DNA of 37,691 nt from Beijerinckiaceae bacterium (GTDB lineage: Bacteria > Pseudomonadota > Alphaproteobacteria > Rhizobiales > Beijerinckiaceae), in the NCBI GenBank assembly GCA_947478455.1, contig CANJWR010000024.1:1-37691 (forward strand), in the 5' to 3' direction. The notes under the pieces were generated by a model. It saw only the letters and a program-made list of their open reading frames with translations, did no database searches and was not told the DNA's origin. Shown here piece by piece: positions 1 through 7,154 of the stretch (positions within the stretch are counted from its first letter, which is position 1; every line of letters starts with the position of its first letter). The position numbers and the translations under genes were made by a program.

Positions 1-54
1 CGGATCGTCGATTTCGCCTTTATGGCGGAGCGGGATCACTCTATCCTCGTTCAT
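1..54 (-). CDS. IS256-family transposase, N-terminal 18 residues only
   Basis: Translation from ATG at 54 gives MNEDRVIPLRHKGEIDDP, which resembles the N-terminus of IS256-family (mutator-type, DDE) transposases. An AGGAG ribosome-binding site lies about nine bases upstream. The catalytic domain is outside the window, so activity cannot be judged. The family call rests on a short N-terminal match and the flanking terminal-repeat-like sequence. Confidence 0.55.
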   Translation of the reverse strand, partial: MNEDRVIPLRHKGEIDDP

Positions 55-148
55 GGCGTAACGCTCCTTCGGGAGGTTCGGGTGGCTTCAGCACCAACCC
101 CGTTACGCCGCCTTCTTCATACCGTCACCCAGTTTCCGACATAGCTCC
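1..148 (-). mobile_element. End of an IS256-family insertion sequence (partial, runs off the left edge)
   Basis: The minus strand carries the start of a transposase (54 to 1), preceded by a short untranslated stretch. The outer boundary lies near 145-150, where a sequence reading ATGTCGGAAACTGGGTGAC on the minus strand looks like the terminal inverted repeat of alphaproteobacterial IS256-type elements. Immediately beyond it the plus strand continues as the 3' part of an MFS transporter gene, so the element appears to have interrupted that gene. The exact end cannot be fixed because the other terminal repeat and the target duplication lie outside the window. Confidence 0.6.
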
Positions 149-153
149 TCGGA

Positions 154-462
154 TTGTCCATGTTCACGCACTGGTCATCAATGGCCCTGATGTTTACGGT
201 GACGGGCCTTGGCTTTTTCATGCTGCACAATTCATTGCAGGCGGAAGTAGCCGAACTTGTGCCGGACCTGCGCGCAACCGCATTTTCGATGCACGCCTTC
301 TGGTTTTACATCGGTCAGGCGCTGGGACCGCCGGCGATTGGTCTTTTGTTGCCAAGATTTGGCGCGCCGCCATCCATGTGGATCTGCGCTGCAATCCTCG
401 CGATTACCGGCGCCGCCGCGAGCTTGATGATTGCACGCAACGGGCGACGATACCCGATCTGA
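154..462 (+). pseudogene. MFS transporter, 3' fragment truncated by the IS element
   Basis: The reading frame encodes about 100 residues with three hydrophobic helices and the small-residue-rich pattern of the last helices (about 10-12) of a major facilitator superfamily permease, for example the stretch FWFYIGQALGPPAIGLLLP. The normal family length is about 400 residues, so roughly the first three quarters is missing. Upstream the frame closes at a TAG at 142-144 inside the IS terminal region, and the only available starts (TTG at 154, ATG at 160) fall within a membrane segment. The fragment ends at a normal TGA, so it is most simply the tail of a gene interrupted by the IS. The 5' part may survive beyond the element. 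The transported substrate cannot be inferred. Confidence 0.7.
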
Positions 463-540
463 TTTCAAAACGCCTTGATGCCAGGACGCTTCATAAGCAA
501 GAGTGTCACTCTCGCACGAATGCAGACCGGTTACCGATAG

Positions 541-1335
541 ATGTTTTTTGAACTTTCAAAGATCTTCTGGATCTTCGTTTCGCCATCGAGCTTTTTGGCA
601 CTATTGCTGATTGCATCGGCGCTCGGACAATTCACGCGTTGGCGGGGCGCTGCACGCATCTGCGCGATCACCGGGGCTTCAATCTTCATTTGCCTGACGT
701 TCTTTCCGGTTGGTCCTGGGCTCTTGTGGCCGTTGGAAAATCGCTTCGCGCCCCCGCCTGCCGATATGGCGACGCCTGACGGCATCGTCGTTCTAGGAGG
801 CGGAATGGATGAGGTCATTTCGGCGGAACGGGGACTGGCGCAACTTGCGGATGGCGGAAATCGCATGACGCAGGCGGCTCTTCTGGCGCGTCGCTACCCG
901 CAGGCGAGGCTCGTGTTTTCCGGCGGATCAGGGCGCCTGTTCCCCGGCGATCAGACCGAGTCTGATACGGCAAGGCGTTTTTTCAATGACGAGGGCATAG
1001 CGCCCGAACGCATGGTCTTCGAAGATCGGTCGCGCAATACGTGGGAAAACGCCGTCTACACGAAAGAACTTGTGCAACCAAAAGCGGGTGAGCGCTGGAT
1101 TCTGGTCACATCAGCGTTCCACATGCCGCGATCGATGGGAATTTTCAGGCGCGTCGGATTCGACGTCACTCCCTGGCCAGCCGACTACAATACCAGACCC
1201 GCAGCACCGCGATTTTTGCCCGGCACAGGATCGGCGCGCGGGCTGCTCCTCACTGAAAAAGCCCTGCGGGAATATGCCGGTCTGGTCGCCTATTATCTGA
1301 CCGACAAGACCAGCGCGCTCTTTCCTGCCCCGTGA
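541..1335 (+). CDS. YdcF/SanA/ElyC-type DUF218 membrane protein
   Basis: The 264-residue protein has two N-terminal membrane helices (about residues 10-30 and 38-58) followed by a DUF218 domain from about residue 80. Typical family features are the strand VVLGGG (about 83-88), an ESDTA segment, a TWENA segment (N and E conserved) and the WILVTSAFHMPR segment with its Ser/His pair. DUF218 proteins such as ElyC and SanA are linked to envelope integrity and to polyprenyl-phosphate or peptidoglycan metabolism; the biochemical activity is poorly defined. The domain would face the periplasm. The start ATG at 541 has no strong ribosome-binding site. The gene stands alone on the plus strand and its stop abuts the stop of the convergent DUF3253 gene with no spacer. 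A 13-bp dyad (AGAGTG-T-CACTCT, 500-512) lies 28 bases upstream. Confidence 0.85.
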   Translation: MFFELSKIFWIFVSPSSFLALLLIASALGQFTRWRGAARICAITGASIFICLTFFPVGPGLLWPLENRFAPPPADMATPDGIVVLGGGMDEVISAERGLAQLADGGNRMTQAALLARRYPQARLVFSGGSGRLFPGDQTESDTARRFFNDEGIAPERMVFEDRSRNTWENAVYTKELVQPKAGERWILVTSAFHMPRSMGIFRRVGFDVTPWPADYNTRPAAPRFLPGTGSARGLLLTEKALREYAGLVAYYLTDKTSALFPAP

Positions 1336-1632
1336 CTATTCGCTGCGCGGCAAGCCCAGACGATAGACGCCACGAAAATCGTTGGGATCAACCGGCTTGC
1401 CCTTGCGGTAGATGACGAGCCGGCCTTCGCGGGCAAGATCGACGGCGCTGCGACGCACCTTTGTGAGCCATTCGCGCCACGCCAGATCATCCTCGCCGCG
1501 CTCCTTTGCAAAGGCCTTGGCGGCCTCCGTCGGGCAAATGGATTTTCCCGGCCCGACTTCAGCGCAGAGTGAGACTATGACGGCGGCAAGATCGCGCGTT
1601 GCATCGGCAGATTGAGGTGATTCCTGAGACAT
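1336..1632 (-). CDS. DUF3253 family small protein
   Basis: This 98-residue protein matches the DUF3253 pattern: an N-terminal helix with VSLCAEVGPGKSICPTEAA, a central W-REWLTKVRRSAVDLAREG segment and a C-terminal VIYRKGKPVDPNDFRGVYRL motif. The fold is predicted to be a small winged-helix-like domain. No function is established for the family, and I see no catalytic residues. It lies 36 bases downstream of the DUF599 gene on the same strand and is probably the last gene of that transcript. It ends exactly where the DUF218 gene ends on the opposite strand. Confidence 0.85.
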   Translation of the reverse strand: MSQESPQSADATRDLAAVIVSLCAEVGPGKSICPTEAAKAFAKERGEDDLAWREWLTKVRRSAVDLAREGRLVIYRKGKPVDPNDFRGVYRLGLPRSE

Positions 1633-1668
1633 GCTGTGCTGATGGGCGTCCGGCGGCTTCTCGTCAAG

Positions 1669-2364
1669 TCACGGCTCTTCGGCATCCTCGACAAGCGTGA
1701 CGGCGGCGCGGGCGTCGGACGCATACTGACGAAGCCACATGACGATCAGAACTGCGCCGGTGCAGCCCATAAAGAAATATGGCCCCAGAAACCAGCCCAT
1801 ATAGGCGATTGCGAAAAAGAACGCCCTCTGGCCGCGCGTGAAATGTTTGCCGGCGACCACATTCATCTGTGCGGCGCGCAGGGCCACGCGGCGGCGCTGT
1901 TCCGAATCCGGCGACGAACGCGGCGGCGTCGCGCCGATCAAAACAGCCGTGTAGTTGAACAGGCGATACGCCCATGAGAATTTGAAGAACGCGTAGCCGA
2001 AAATCAGCAGAAGGCCGATGACCTTCATTTCCCACAGTCCGCGCGAGGCCACGAGGCCCAGTGGCAGATCGCTGAAAATGCGTTGCACATCGTCGGTCGA
2101 ACGCAGCACCGTGATGGTTCCGCCCATGGCGAGCAATGAGGTTGAAGCAAAAAACGCCGTACCGTTCTGCAACGTCGCCATGATGCTCGAATCGACCATG
2201 CGCTGGTCGCGGTCGGCCATTTCGAGCATCCATTTGAGACGGTAGCCGTTCATCAAATGGTTAAGGCTCATGCGTCCTTGACGCTCGATCGAAAAATGAT
2301 AGGCGCCCCATGCAAAGGCGAAAATCGCCAGTGCAATTGCGTCGAGCGTCGAGAATCCGATCAT
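1669..2364 (-). CDS. DUF599 family inner-membrane protein
   Basis: The 231-residue protein has an N-terminal membrane helix (about 6-24), a cytoplasmic-looking region containing the family signature RDQRMVDSSIMATLQNGTAFFAST, two or three central helices, and a last long hydrophobic stretch (FFFAIAYMGWFLGPYFFMG) before a charged tail. This is the layout of DUF599 proteins, widespread in alphaproteobacteria and of unknown function. I place the start at ATG 2364 because GGAG lies seven bases upstream. An in-frame start 11 codons earlier would add only a basic stretch without a better ribosome-binding site. A TTAACCAT octamer, a CtrA half-site sequence, lies at 2412-2419 upstream. Confidence 0.85.
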   Translation of the reverse strand: MIGFSTLDAIALAIFAFAWGAYHFSIERQGRMSLNHLMNGYRLKWMLEMADRDQRMVDSSIMATLQNGTAFFASTSLLAMGGTITVLRSTDDVQRIFSDLPLGLVASRGLWEMKVIGLLLIFGYAFFKFSWAYRLFNYTAVLIGATPPRSSPDSEQRRRVALRAAQMNVVAGKHFTRGQRAFFFAIAYMGWFLGPYFFMGCTGAVLIVMWLRQYASDARAAVTLVEDAEEP

Positions 2365-2438
2365 TTTCAATCTCCGTGCCCGGACGTTGACGAGCACGGA
2401 TAAAGATTTCGTTAACCATATGGTCGATGGCCAATGTT

Positions 2439-3923
2439 TTAATTGGCGAACCGCGCCGCACCCTCGCCTGCCAGCGTGCTGAACACGGCATTGCGGGTCT
2501 GGCCGGTGCAGGATGGGTAATTGTGGAAGAACAGCCCCACCACGTCGCCCGAGGCATAAAGCCCACGGATCGGCTCAAGTCCTGTCGACAGAACGCGCGC
2601 CTGATCGTCAACCTTGAGCCCGCCGAACGAGAAGGTGACGCCGGTGGTGATCGGATAGGCGCGGAACGGTCCCTTCTCGATCGGGAATGCCCAGTTGGAT
2701 TTCGGGACAGCCAGTCCAATCGTGTTCTTGCCGTCCGGACCGGCGGCATCGAACGGCACATCGGTGCGGCAGGCGGCGTTGTAGCGCGTCACCTCGTCCA
2801 CGAGGACTTCGGGCTGGATGCCGATTTTAGTCGCCAGTTCTGCAATCGTATCGGCCTCGACCATGGTGGCGGCGTAATCTCGGCCATGGCGGAAGAGATC
2901 TATGCCGGTCTGATCGTAGATCTGGTAGGCGACGCCGGCCGGTTCCTGCAGAACAGCGCGACCGGTCTTGGCGTAAGTGTAGGAAATCTTGTCCTCGCCC
3001 TCATCGTAGAAGCGGCGACCGAGCTGGTTGACGGTAATCCCCCAAATGTAATCGTAGCGGTTCATGGAATTGCCGCGCCCGCCGTGCATGGCAGGCGTTT
3101 CGACCGCCGGAGCATTTGAATCAATCGGCGTCATATGGGCGCCCTGCCAGTGGCCGGCCGAAGCCGCGCCCAGATCCAGAAGCATGTGCAGCACCTCGCC
3201 GGTGTTATGGCGGCTGCCGCGCACCTTCACGAAATCCGTGTTGGCCCCCAGATAGCGTGCCCGCATGGAGGCGCTGGCCTGAAAGCCGCCGCTGCAGCAG
3301 ATAATCGATCGGGCGGTGAGGTCATATTCGCCGTCGGGTGTCGACACCCGTACGCCCTCGACCCGGCGGTCGCTGCCGTGGAAGGCGCGGACGCGCGACT
3401 CATAGCGAATGTCGATTCCCATCCCGAGCGCGATTTCGCGCAGGGACAGCAGCATCCCCAGACCGCCTCCGATGGGATGAATATTGATGCCGGGCTCCAT
3501 ATAAAGCTTGTCGCCGACCTTGGTGACCTTCTCGTTTTCCCATTTCACGCCGATTTTGCGCATCCAATGGACGGCCGCGTTGGATCGGTCGACCAGCGTG
3601 GCTGCGAGGATCGGATCGATCCGGCTCCGGGTCACTCGGTTGAGATCGCCCAGAAACTGCTCGCGCGTGTAGGGCGGAATGACCATGCGGCGGAAGGTGG
3701 GTTCGTCGATCTGCGGAATGAACTCGCGGATCTCCTCGGCCCCGGAATGAACAAATCGAAATCCCGTATGGGAGAAGCGAGCATTCCCACCGAATTCTTT
3801 TTCGGGGGCCTTTTCGAGCACCACGACTCGCTCGGCGCCCGATTCGCGCGCCGAAACAGCGGCCTCAAGCGCGGCGCTGCCGGCGCCGACCACGATAACG
3901 TCACACTCCTGAGTCGACCGCAT
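2439..3923 (-). CDS. FAD-dependent dehydrogenase of the TcuA / fumarate reductase flavoprotein family
   Basis: The protein has 494 residues, normal for the family. An N-terminal Rossmann motif VVGAGSAALEAA (about 11-22) binds FAD, EKAPEKEFGGNARFS corresponds to the second FAD contact region, and the C-terminal GLYASGDVVG...NYPSCTGQTRNAV segment is the usual flavin-binding end of succinate dehydrogenase/fumarate reductase flavoproteins. TcuA oxidises tricarballylate to aconitate and passes electrons to the membrane protein TcuB. No tcuB lies in the window, so the substrate is open; other members are 3-ketosteroid dehydrogenase-like or fumarate reductase-like. It sits on the same strand as the P450 and rkpH-like genes and could act on the same metabolite, but that is inference from position only. 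No signal peptide is seen. Confidence 0.8.
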   Translation of the reverse strand: MRSTQECDVIVVGAGSAALEAAVSARESGAERVVVLEKAPEKEFGGNARFSHTGFRFVHSGAEEIREFIPQIDEPTFRRMVIPPYTREQFLGDLNRVTRSRIDPILAATLVDRSNAAVHWMRKIGVKWENEKVTKVGDKLYMEPGINIHPIGGGLGMLLSLREIALGMGIDIRYESRVRAFHGSDRRVEGVRVSTPDGEYDLTARSIICCSGGFQASASMRARYLGANTDFVKVRGSRHNTGEVLHMLLDLGAASAGHWQGAHMTPIDSNAPAVETPAMHGGRGNSMNRYDYIWGITVNQLGRRFYDEGEDKISYTYAKTGRAVLQEPAGVAYQIYDQTGIDLFRHGRDYAATMVEADTIAELATKIGIQPEVLVDEVTRYNAACRTDVPFDAAGPDGKNTIGLAVPKSNWAFPIEKGPFRAYPITTGVTFSFGGLKVDDQARVLSTGLEPIRGLYASGDVVGLFFHNYPSCTGQTRNAVFSTLAGEGAARFAN

Positions 3924-4066
3924 GTCCCCGTCTCCCTATGTCCGCACTTGACCGAGCGGCTCTGGAGACTTTTTGGCGGAATCAGACGGTTCTGTCCATT
4001 CCGGCGAAGCTTCCCCCTGCCGGATCAGCCCGAATTGCCGAGATCGCGGAGAATCATCGCCAGCGC

Positions 4067-4255
4067 CTATTGCTGCTCGCCAAGCGGGCGCAGGTGAATC
4101 GCCGCAAAGTCGCGCAGCCGCTTTTCCTTGTCCGGAGTGATCTGAACCAGCGTTTTGCGCCCTTCGGCCTTGTCGGCGGCCATGACGACGAGTCCCGAAC
4201 CGGTCAGCCGGACGACGTCGCGCCCCTCCGCTGTCTGGAACGATCTCGAAATCAC
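4067..4255 (-). CDS. Small conserved-looking hypothetical protein (62 residues)
   Basis: This short frame starts at GTG 4255, ten bases after the stop of the lipoprotein-like gene, and ends at TAG. The translation is evenly mixed and charged (for example VRLTGSGLVVMAADKAEGRK and TPDKEKRLRDFAAIHLRP), with no membrane helix or signal peptide. It looks like a genuine small soluble protein rather than an antisense shadow, and it fills an otherwise empty 330-base gap in the same-strand gene run. I do not recognise a family. The ribosome-binding site is weak, so expression may depend on translation of the gene just upstream. Confidence 0.5.
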   Translation of the reverse strand: MISRSFQTAEGRDVVRLTGSGLVVMAADKAEGRKTLVQITPDKEKRLRDFAAIHLRPLGEQQ

Positions 4256-4265
4256 GAGTCTTTAG

Positions 4266-4634
4266 TCAGCGCTTGCGACGTGTGAGCGTATAGGATTCCA
4301 GCAACCCGCCCCGCGTAACCACCATCGTGTTTGGATCGGACATCTGGGCGACAAACAGGTCCGGCCCGATGACGAAGACAATCATCGGGCCAGTGACATT
4401 GCGAATGATGAAGGGCTGGCGATTAAAGGGCTTCGTGGCGTCAGCATTGGCCTGATGGCGCGACGGATCGATGAAAAGCGACAAGCCGGGGCCCGTCCAG
4501 CTTCCACCAAGATCGGGAATCTTTTCAAGCTTCTGCGCGAGGCTCGCCTCTGGCCAACAACCGATCAAAACAAACGCCAGAGCTTGCATCAAGCTTCGTC
4601 GCATGGCCGGCTTCGCCTCTGCGTTCTTGCCCAT
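4266..4634 (-). CDS. Small exported protein, possible lipoprotein, unknown function
   Basis: The 122-residue protein begins with a basic segment and a hydrophobic stretch (MRRSLMQALAFVLIGCWPEASLAQ from residue 11), a classic export signal. Two cleavage readings are possible: a lipobox-like LIGC that would make it a lipoprotein, or signal peptidase I cleavage after ASLA. The mature part of about 90 residues contains SWTGPGLSLFIDPSRH and a hydrophobic MIVFVIGPDLFVAQM strand, suggesting a small beta-rich domain. I do not recognise the family. A start at the internal Met (residue 11) is also plausible. It lies 76 bases downstream of the P450 gene on the same strand. Confidence 0.65.
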   Translation of the reverse strand: MGKNAEAKPAMRRSLMQALAFVLIGCWPEASLAQKLEKIPDLGGSWTGPGLSLFIDPSRHQANADATKPFNRQPFIIRNVTGPMIVFVIGPDLFVAQMSDPNTMVVTRGGLLESYTLTRRKR

Positions 4635-4710
4635 AGTCTGCGATCAAAGCTCCGGGCGCATTTAAGCGACGACAGAATGCTACCACTGATCAGACCGGCG
4701 ATCCATTCGG

Positions 4711-6120
4711 TCAATGGCGGGGCGTCATCGTCACCGGAATGCCGCCGCGTGGACGCAGCGTGAGGCGACAGACCGGATCGACCTTGAAGCCCTCGACGAC
4801 ACGTATCCTGAATCGCTGGATGAGAATCGCAAGACAAAGAATCGATTCCGTGAGGCCGAAATTCATGCCTGCGCAAATGCGCGGGCCAATCGCGAACGGA
4901 ATGTAGCTGTAGGGTATGGGCCGCTGGTTGTTGAGAAAACGCTCTGGCATGAAACGGTCGGGCTGATCCCACAAATCCCTGGCGCGATGCAGCAACCACG
5001 GCACCACAAGCGCCAGCGCCGCCGGATCGACATCGATGTTGCCGATCCTGTCGGCCTCTTTCGCCTGACGGGCAAGAATCGGCACGGGCGGATAAAGGCG
5101 CAGCGTCTCCTCGATTACCGCCCGGCACCATTCGAGTTGCGGCACATCGTCGACCGTGGGGCGGCGTCCGCCGGTCACCCGGTCGATCTCCGCCAGCACC
5201 TGTTCCTCGACCCATGGGGCGTTGGAAAGAAGATACCAGGCCCATGTGAGGGTCGCGGCAGTCGTCTCGTGGCCGGCCATGAAGATGGTGGCGGCCTCGT
5301 TGCGCAGCGCGCTGAGATCTAGACCCAGTTCGGGATTGCGCGTCTGACGCTTCACCAGAAGCTGGATCATCGAATTGTCGTCGCCCTTGCCGGCCAGATG
5401 ATCGCTGACGACCTTGTCGATGACATTGTGAACGCGCTTCACGGACTTGCGCAGGCGCGGCCCGCGAATGACCGGCCAGCCTTCGTCCGCGCCAAGGAAA
5501 TAGCCGAAATTGAACGAGTCGATGAGGCTCTGGTATTTCGAGAACCCCTCGATCACCTCATTGGCCGCAGCCGCGCCGAGATCGTTGCCGAAAACCGTGC
5601 GGGCAATAATCTCCGCCGTCAGTTCCGCCATTTCGATCAGCACATTCACCGGCTGTCCGGCGGGGATATTTTCCCAACGGGCGACCATTTCGGCGGTCAC
5701 TGCCTCCATGGTCTTGCCGAAGGTCGGCACACGGTTCTTGTGCACGATGTCGGCCACGAGTGGCCGGCGCTTCTTCCACGTTTCGCCGTCGGAAATGAAC
5801 AGGCCGTCGCCAAGCAGGAATTCCAGCGCGCGCCGCATCTGCGGGCTCTTGCGCTCGAAATTCTCGTGGCGCGTGTGCATGACGTATTTCACCGATTCCG
5901 GCGAATTCACCAGCACGACCTGACGGCCAACGATCCGCGTCGTGCCAGTGGTCGACATGTAGTCGGACGCCGGCCAGATCGTCAGCAGATTGCGGCGCGC
6001 ATTGATGACCAGTTCATGCAGCGGCAAGAGCTTGGGCGGCGCAACAGGCCTTGCGGGCTCGAAGAAATCTGGCCCGCGCCGCTCGAGCACCTCTGGCTCA
6101 CTGAACCCGAAACTGAACAT
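4711..6120 (-). CDS. Cytochrome P450 monooxygenase
   Basis: All diagnostic P450 elements are present in this 469-residue protein. They are the I-helix oxygen-activation motif AGHETT (282-287), the K-helix ExxR (E338-R341), the meander/PERF-like region PERF (392-395), and the heme-ligand loop FAIGPRICAGMNF with the thiolate cysteine at 416. There is no N-terminal membrane anchor, so it should be soluble, and no fused reductase, so it needs separate redox partners that are not in this window. The overall type resembles bacterial P450s related to eukaryotic fatty-acid hydroxylases (long form, ETLRLYPPVP), which fits a lipid-chain substrate. It lies 116 bases downstream of the rkpH-like gene on the same strand. 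Hydroxylation of the lipid made by the neighbouring synthase is an attractive but unproven role. Confidence 0.92.
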   Translation of the reverse strand: MFSFGFSEPEVLERRGPDFFEPARPVAPPKLLPLHELVINARRNLLTIWPASDYMSTTGTTRIVGRQVVLVNSPESVKYVMHTRHENFERKSPQMRRALEFLLGDGLFISDGETWKKRRPLVADIVHKNRVPTFGKTMEAVTAEMVARWENIPAGQPVNVLIEMAELTAEIIARTVFGNDLGAAAANEVIEGFSKYQSLIDSFNFGYFLGADEGWPVIRGPRLRKSVKRVHNVIDKVVSDHLAGKGDDNSMIQLLVKRQTRNPELGLDLSALRNEAATIFMAGHETTAATLTWAWYLLSNAPWVEEQVLAEIDRVTGGRRPTVDDVPQLEWCRAVIEETLRLYPPVPILARQAKEADRIGNIDVDPAALALVVPWLLHRARDLWDQPDRFMPERFLNNQRPIPYSYIPFAIGPRICAGMNFGLTESILCLAILIQRFRIRVVEGFKVDPVCRLTLRPRGGIPVTMTPRH

Positions 6121-6236
6121 GGCTGAACCGAAAAGATGCGCCCGCCGTGTGGCGAACTGGAAATTCCCGGTCGAGGTAGGACTTCGGGTCCGGCTGTGTC
6201 AATGAGCGGAGAGTCGCGGCGACTAAAGTTGCCGCC

Positions 6237-7055
6237 CTAAAGCGGCTTCTGGCCATCATAGCGCGAGACCCTGAAGCGCATGCCGTTCATCACCAGACGC
6301 CTGATCCAGGCAGGCGCGACAATCGAGCAACGGGCTGCGAAGAACAGGAAGTACGGGAAGCCGAACAGGCTCTTGTCGGCAGCCGCGCCGGCGATGATCT
6401 TGCGAGCGGCCTTTTCGGCGGAAATCTTGAACGGGTGCGAACCCAGATGGGCCTGCGTCATCCGCGATGTCACATAGCCGGGGCAGACGACGCTGATGCC
6501 CACGCCCTCACCCGCCAAGGCCTCCCGCATGGCCAGACCGTAGGAGATCAGTCCCGCCTTGCTGGCGCTGTAGGCAGGGGCGTCCGGCAGCGGCGCAAGG
6601 CCGGCCTGTGACGTCACCAGCACGATCTGGCCGGACTTCCTGGCCCGCATGTGCGGCAGAGCGGCATGCAGGGTCTCGATGGAGCCCAGCAGATTGGTGT
6701 CGATCAGATTTCGGGCGGCGGCGGCTGTTTCGATGTCTCCATCGGGCGTCCGCCCGTCCAGAATGCCCGCATTGGCGATGACGAGGTCGAGCGGCGCTGT
6801 TGCGGCAAAGGAATCGACGAAATCGCGCAGGGCCTGCACGTCGCGCACGTCGAAAAGGCCCTGCCGCACCGTCGCGCCCCTGCCCTGCGCGGCTGCGGCA
6901 ACTGCGCCCAGCCGTTCCGCATTGCGACCGACGAGGCCCAGCGCGATGCCGGGCCCGGCGAGTTCAAGCGCCAGCGCCTCGCCGATGCCGCTCGACGCGC
7001 CGGTGATGATGATGCCCTGAAACGCCAATGGCCGGTTCCGCTGCCTGAGAAACAC
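6237..7055 (-). CDS. rkpH: Short-chain dehydrogenase/reductase, RkpH-like
   Basis: This 272-residue protein is a classical SDR. It has the cofactor loop TGASSGIG (about 18-25), NAG (about 95-97), and the catalytic Ser (about 149), Tyr (162) and Lys (166) in YSASK. A hydrophobic C-terminal region (FGFPYFLFFAARCSIVAP) may attach it to the membrane, as in ketosphinganine-reductase-like SDRs. I place the start at GTG 7055 because AGGAAGG lies five bases upstream; a TTG at 7091 is possible but adds no domain. In Sinorhizobium, rkpH lies beside rkpG and rkpJ in the K-antigen region. Here it is divergent from the rkpJ-like gene (99-base spacer). The natural substrate would be the ketone made by the RkpG-like enzyme, which is inference. 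Arg in the NRxER segment after the second strand suggests NADP(H) preference. Confidence 0.85.
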   Translation of the reverse strand: MFLRQRNRPLAFQGIIITGASSGIGEALALELAGPGIALGLVGRNAERLGAVAAAAQGRGATVRQGLFDVRDVQALRDFVDSFAATAPLDLVIANAGILDGRTPDGDIETAAAARNLIDTNLLGSIETLHAALPHMRARKSGQIVLVTSQAGLAPLPDAPAYSASKAGLISYGLAMREALAGEGVGISVVCPGYVTSRMTQAHLGSHPFKISAEKAARKIIAGAAADKSLFGFPYFLFFAARCSIVAPAWIRRLVMNGMRFRVSRYDGQKPL

Positions 7056-7154
7056 AAATGCCTTCCTAGACCCAAGGGCGGGTGCGGCCAAGCGTGCTCG
7101 CAGGGCTCCCTATTCCGGCTTGCGGAACCTGCCGGGCAATCCTACAGAACGTCC

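Noticed and set aside
2412-2419. TTAACCAT as a CtrA site upstream of the DUF599 gene
   Set aside because: It is only one half-site with no properly spaced partner, so I do not call a CtrA-controlled promoter.
2431-2446. CCAAT-GTTTTA-ATTGG dyad at the end of the flavoprotein gene as a terminator
   Set aside because: The stem is only five pairs, AT-rich and has no T tract; it is too weak to call.
5398-6126. Plus-strand open frame (242 codons) opposite the P450
   Set aside because: It is the mirror of a clearly conserved P450; its composition is typical of antisense frames.
6651-7154. Upstream extension of the rkpJ-like frame
   Set aside because: It overlaps rkpH antisense and lacks similarity to KpsS-type proteins; ATG 7155 fits the family N-terminus.
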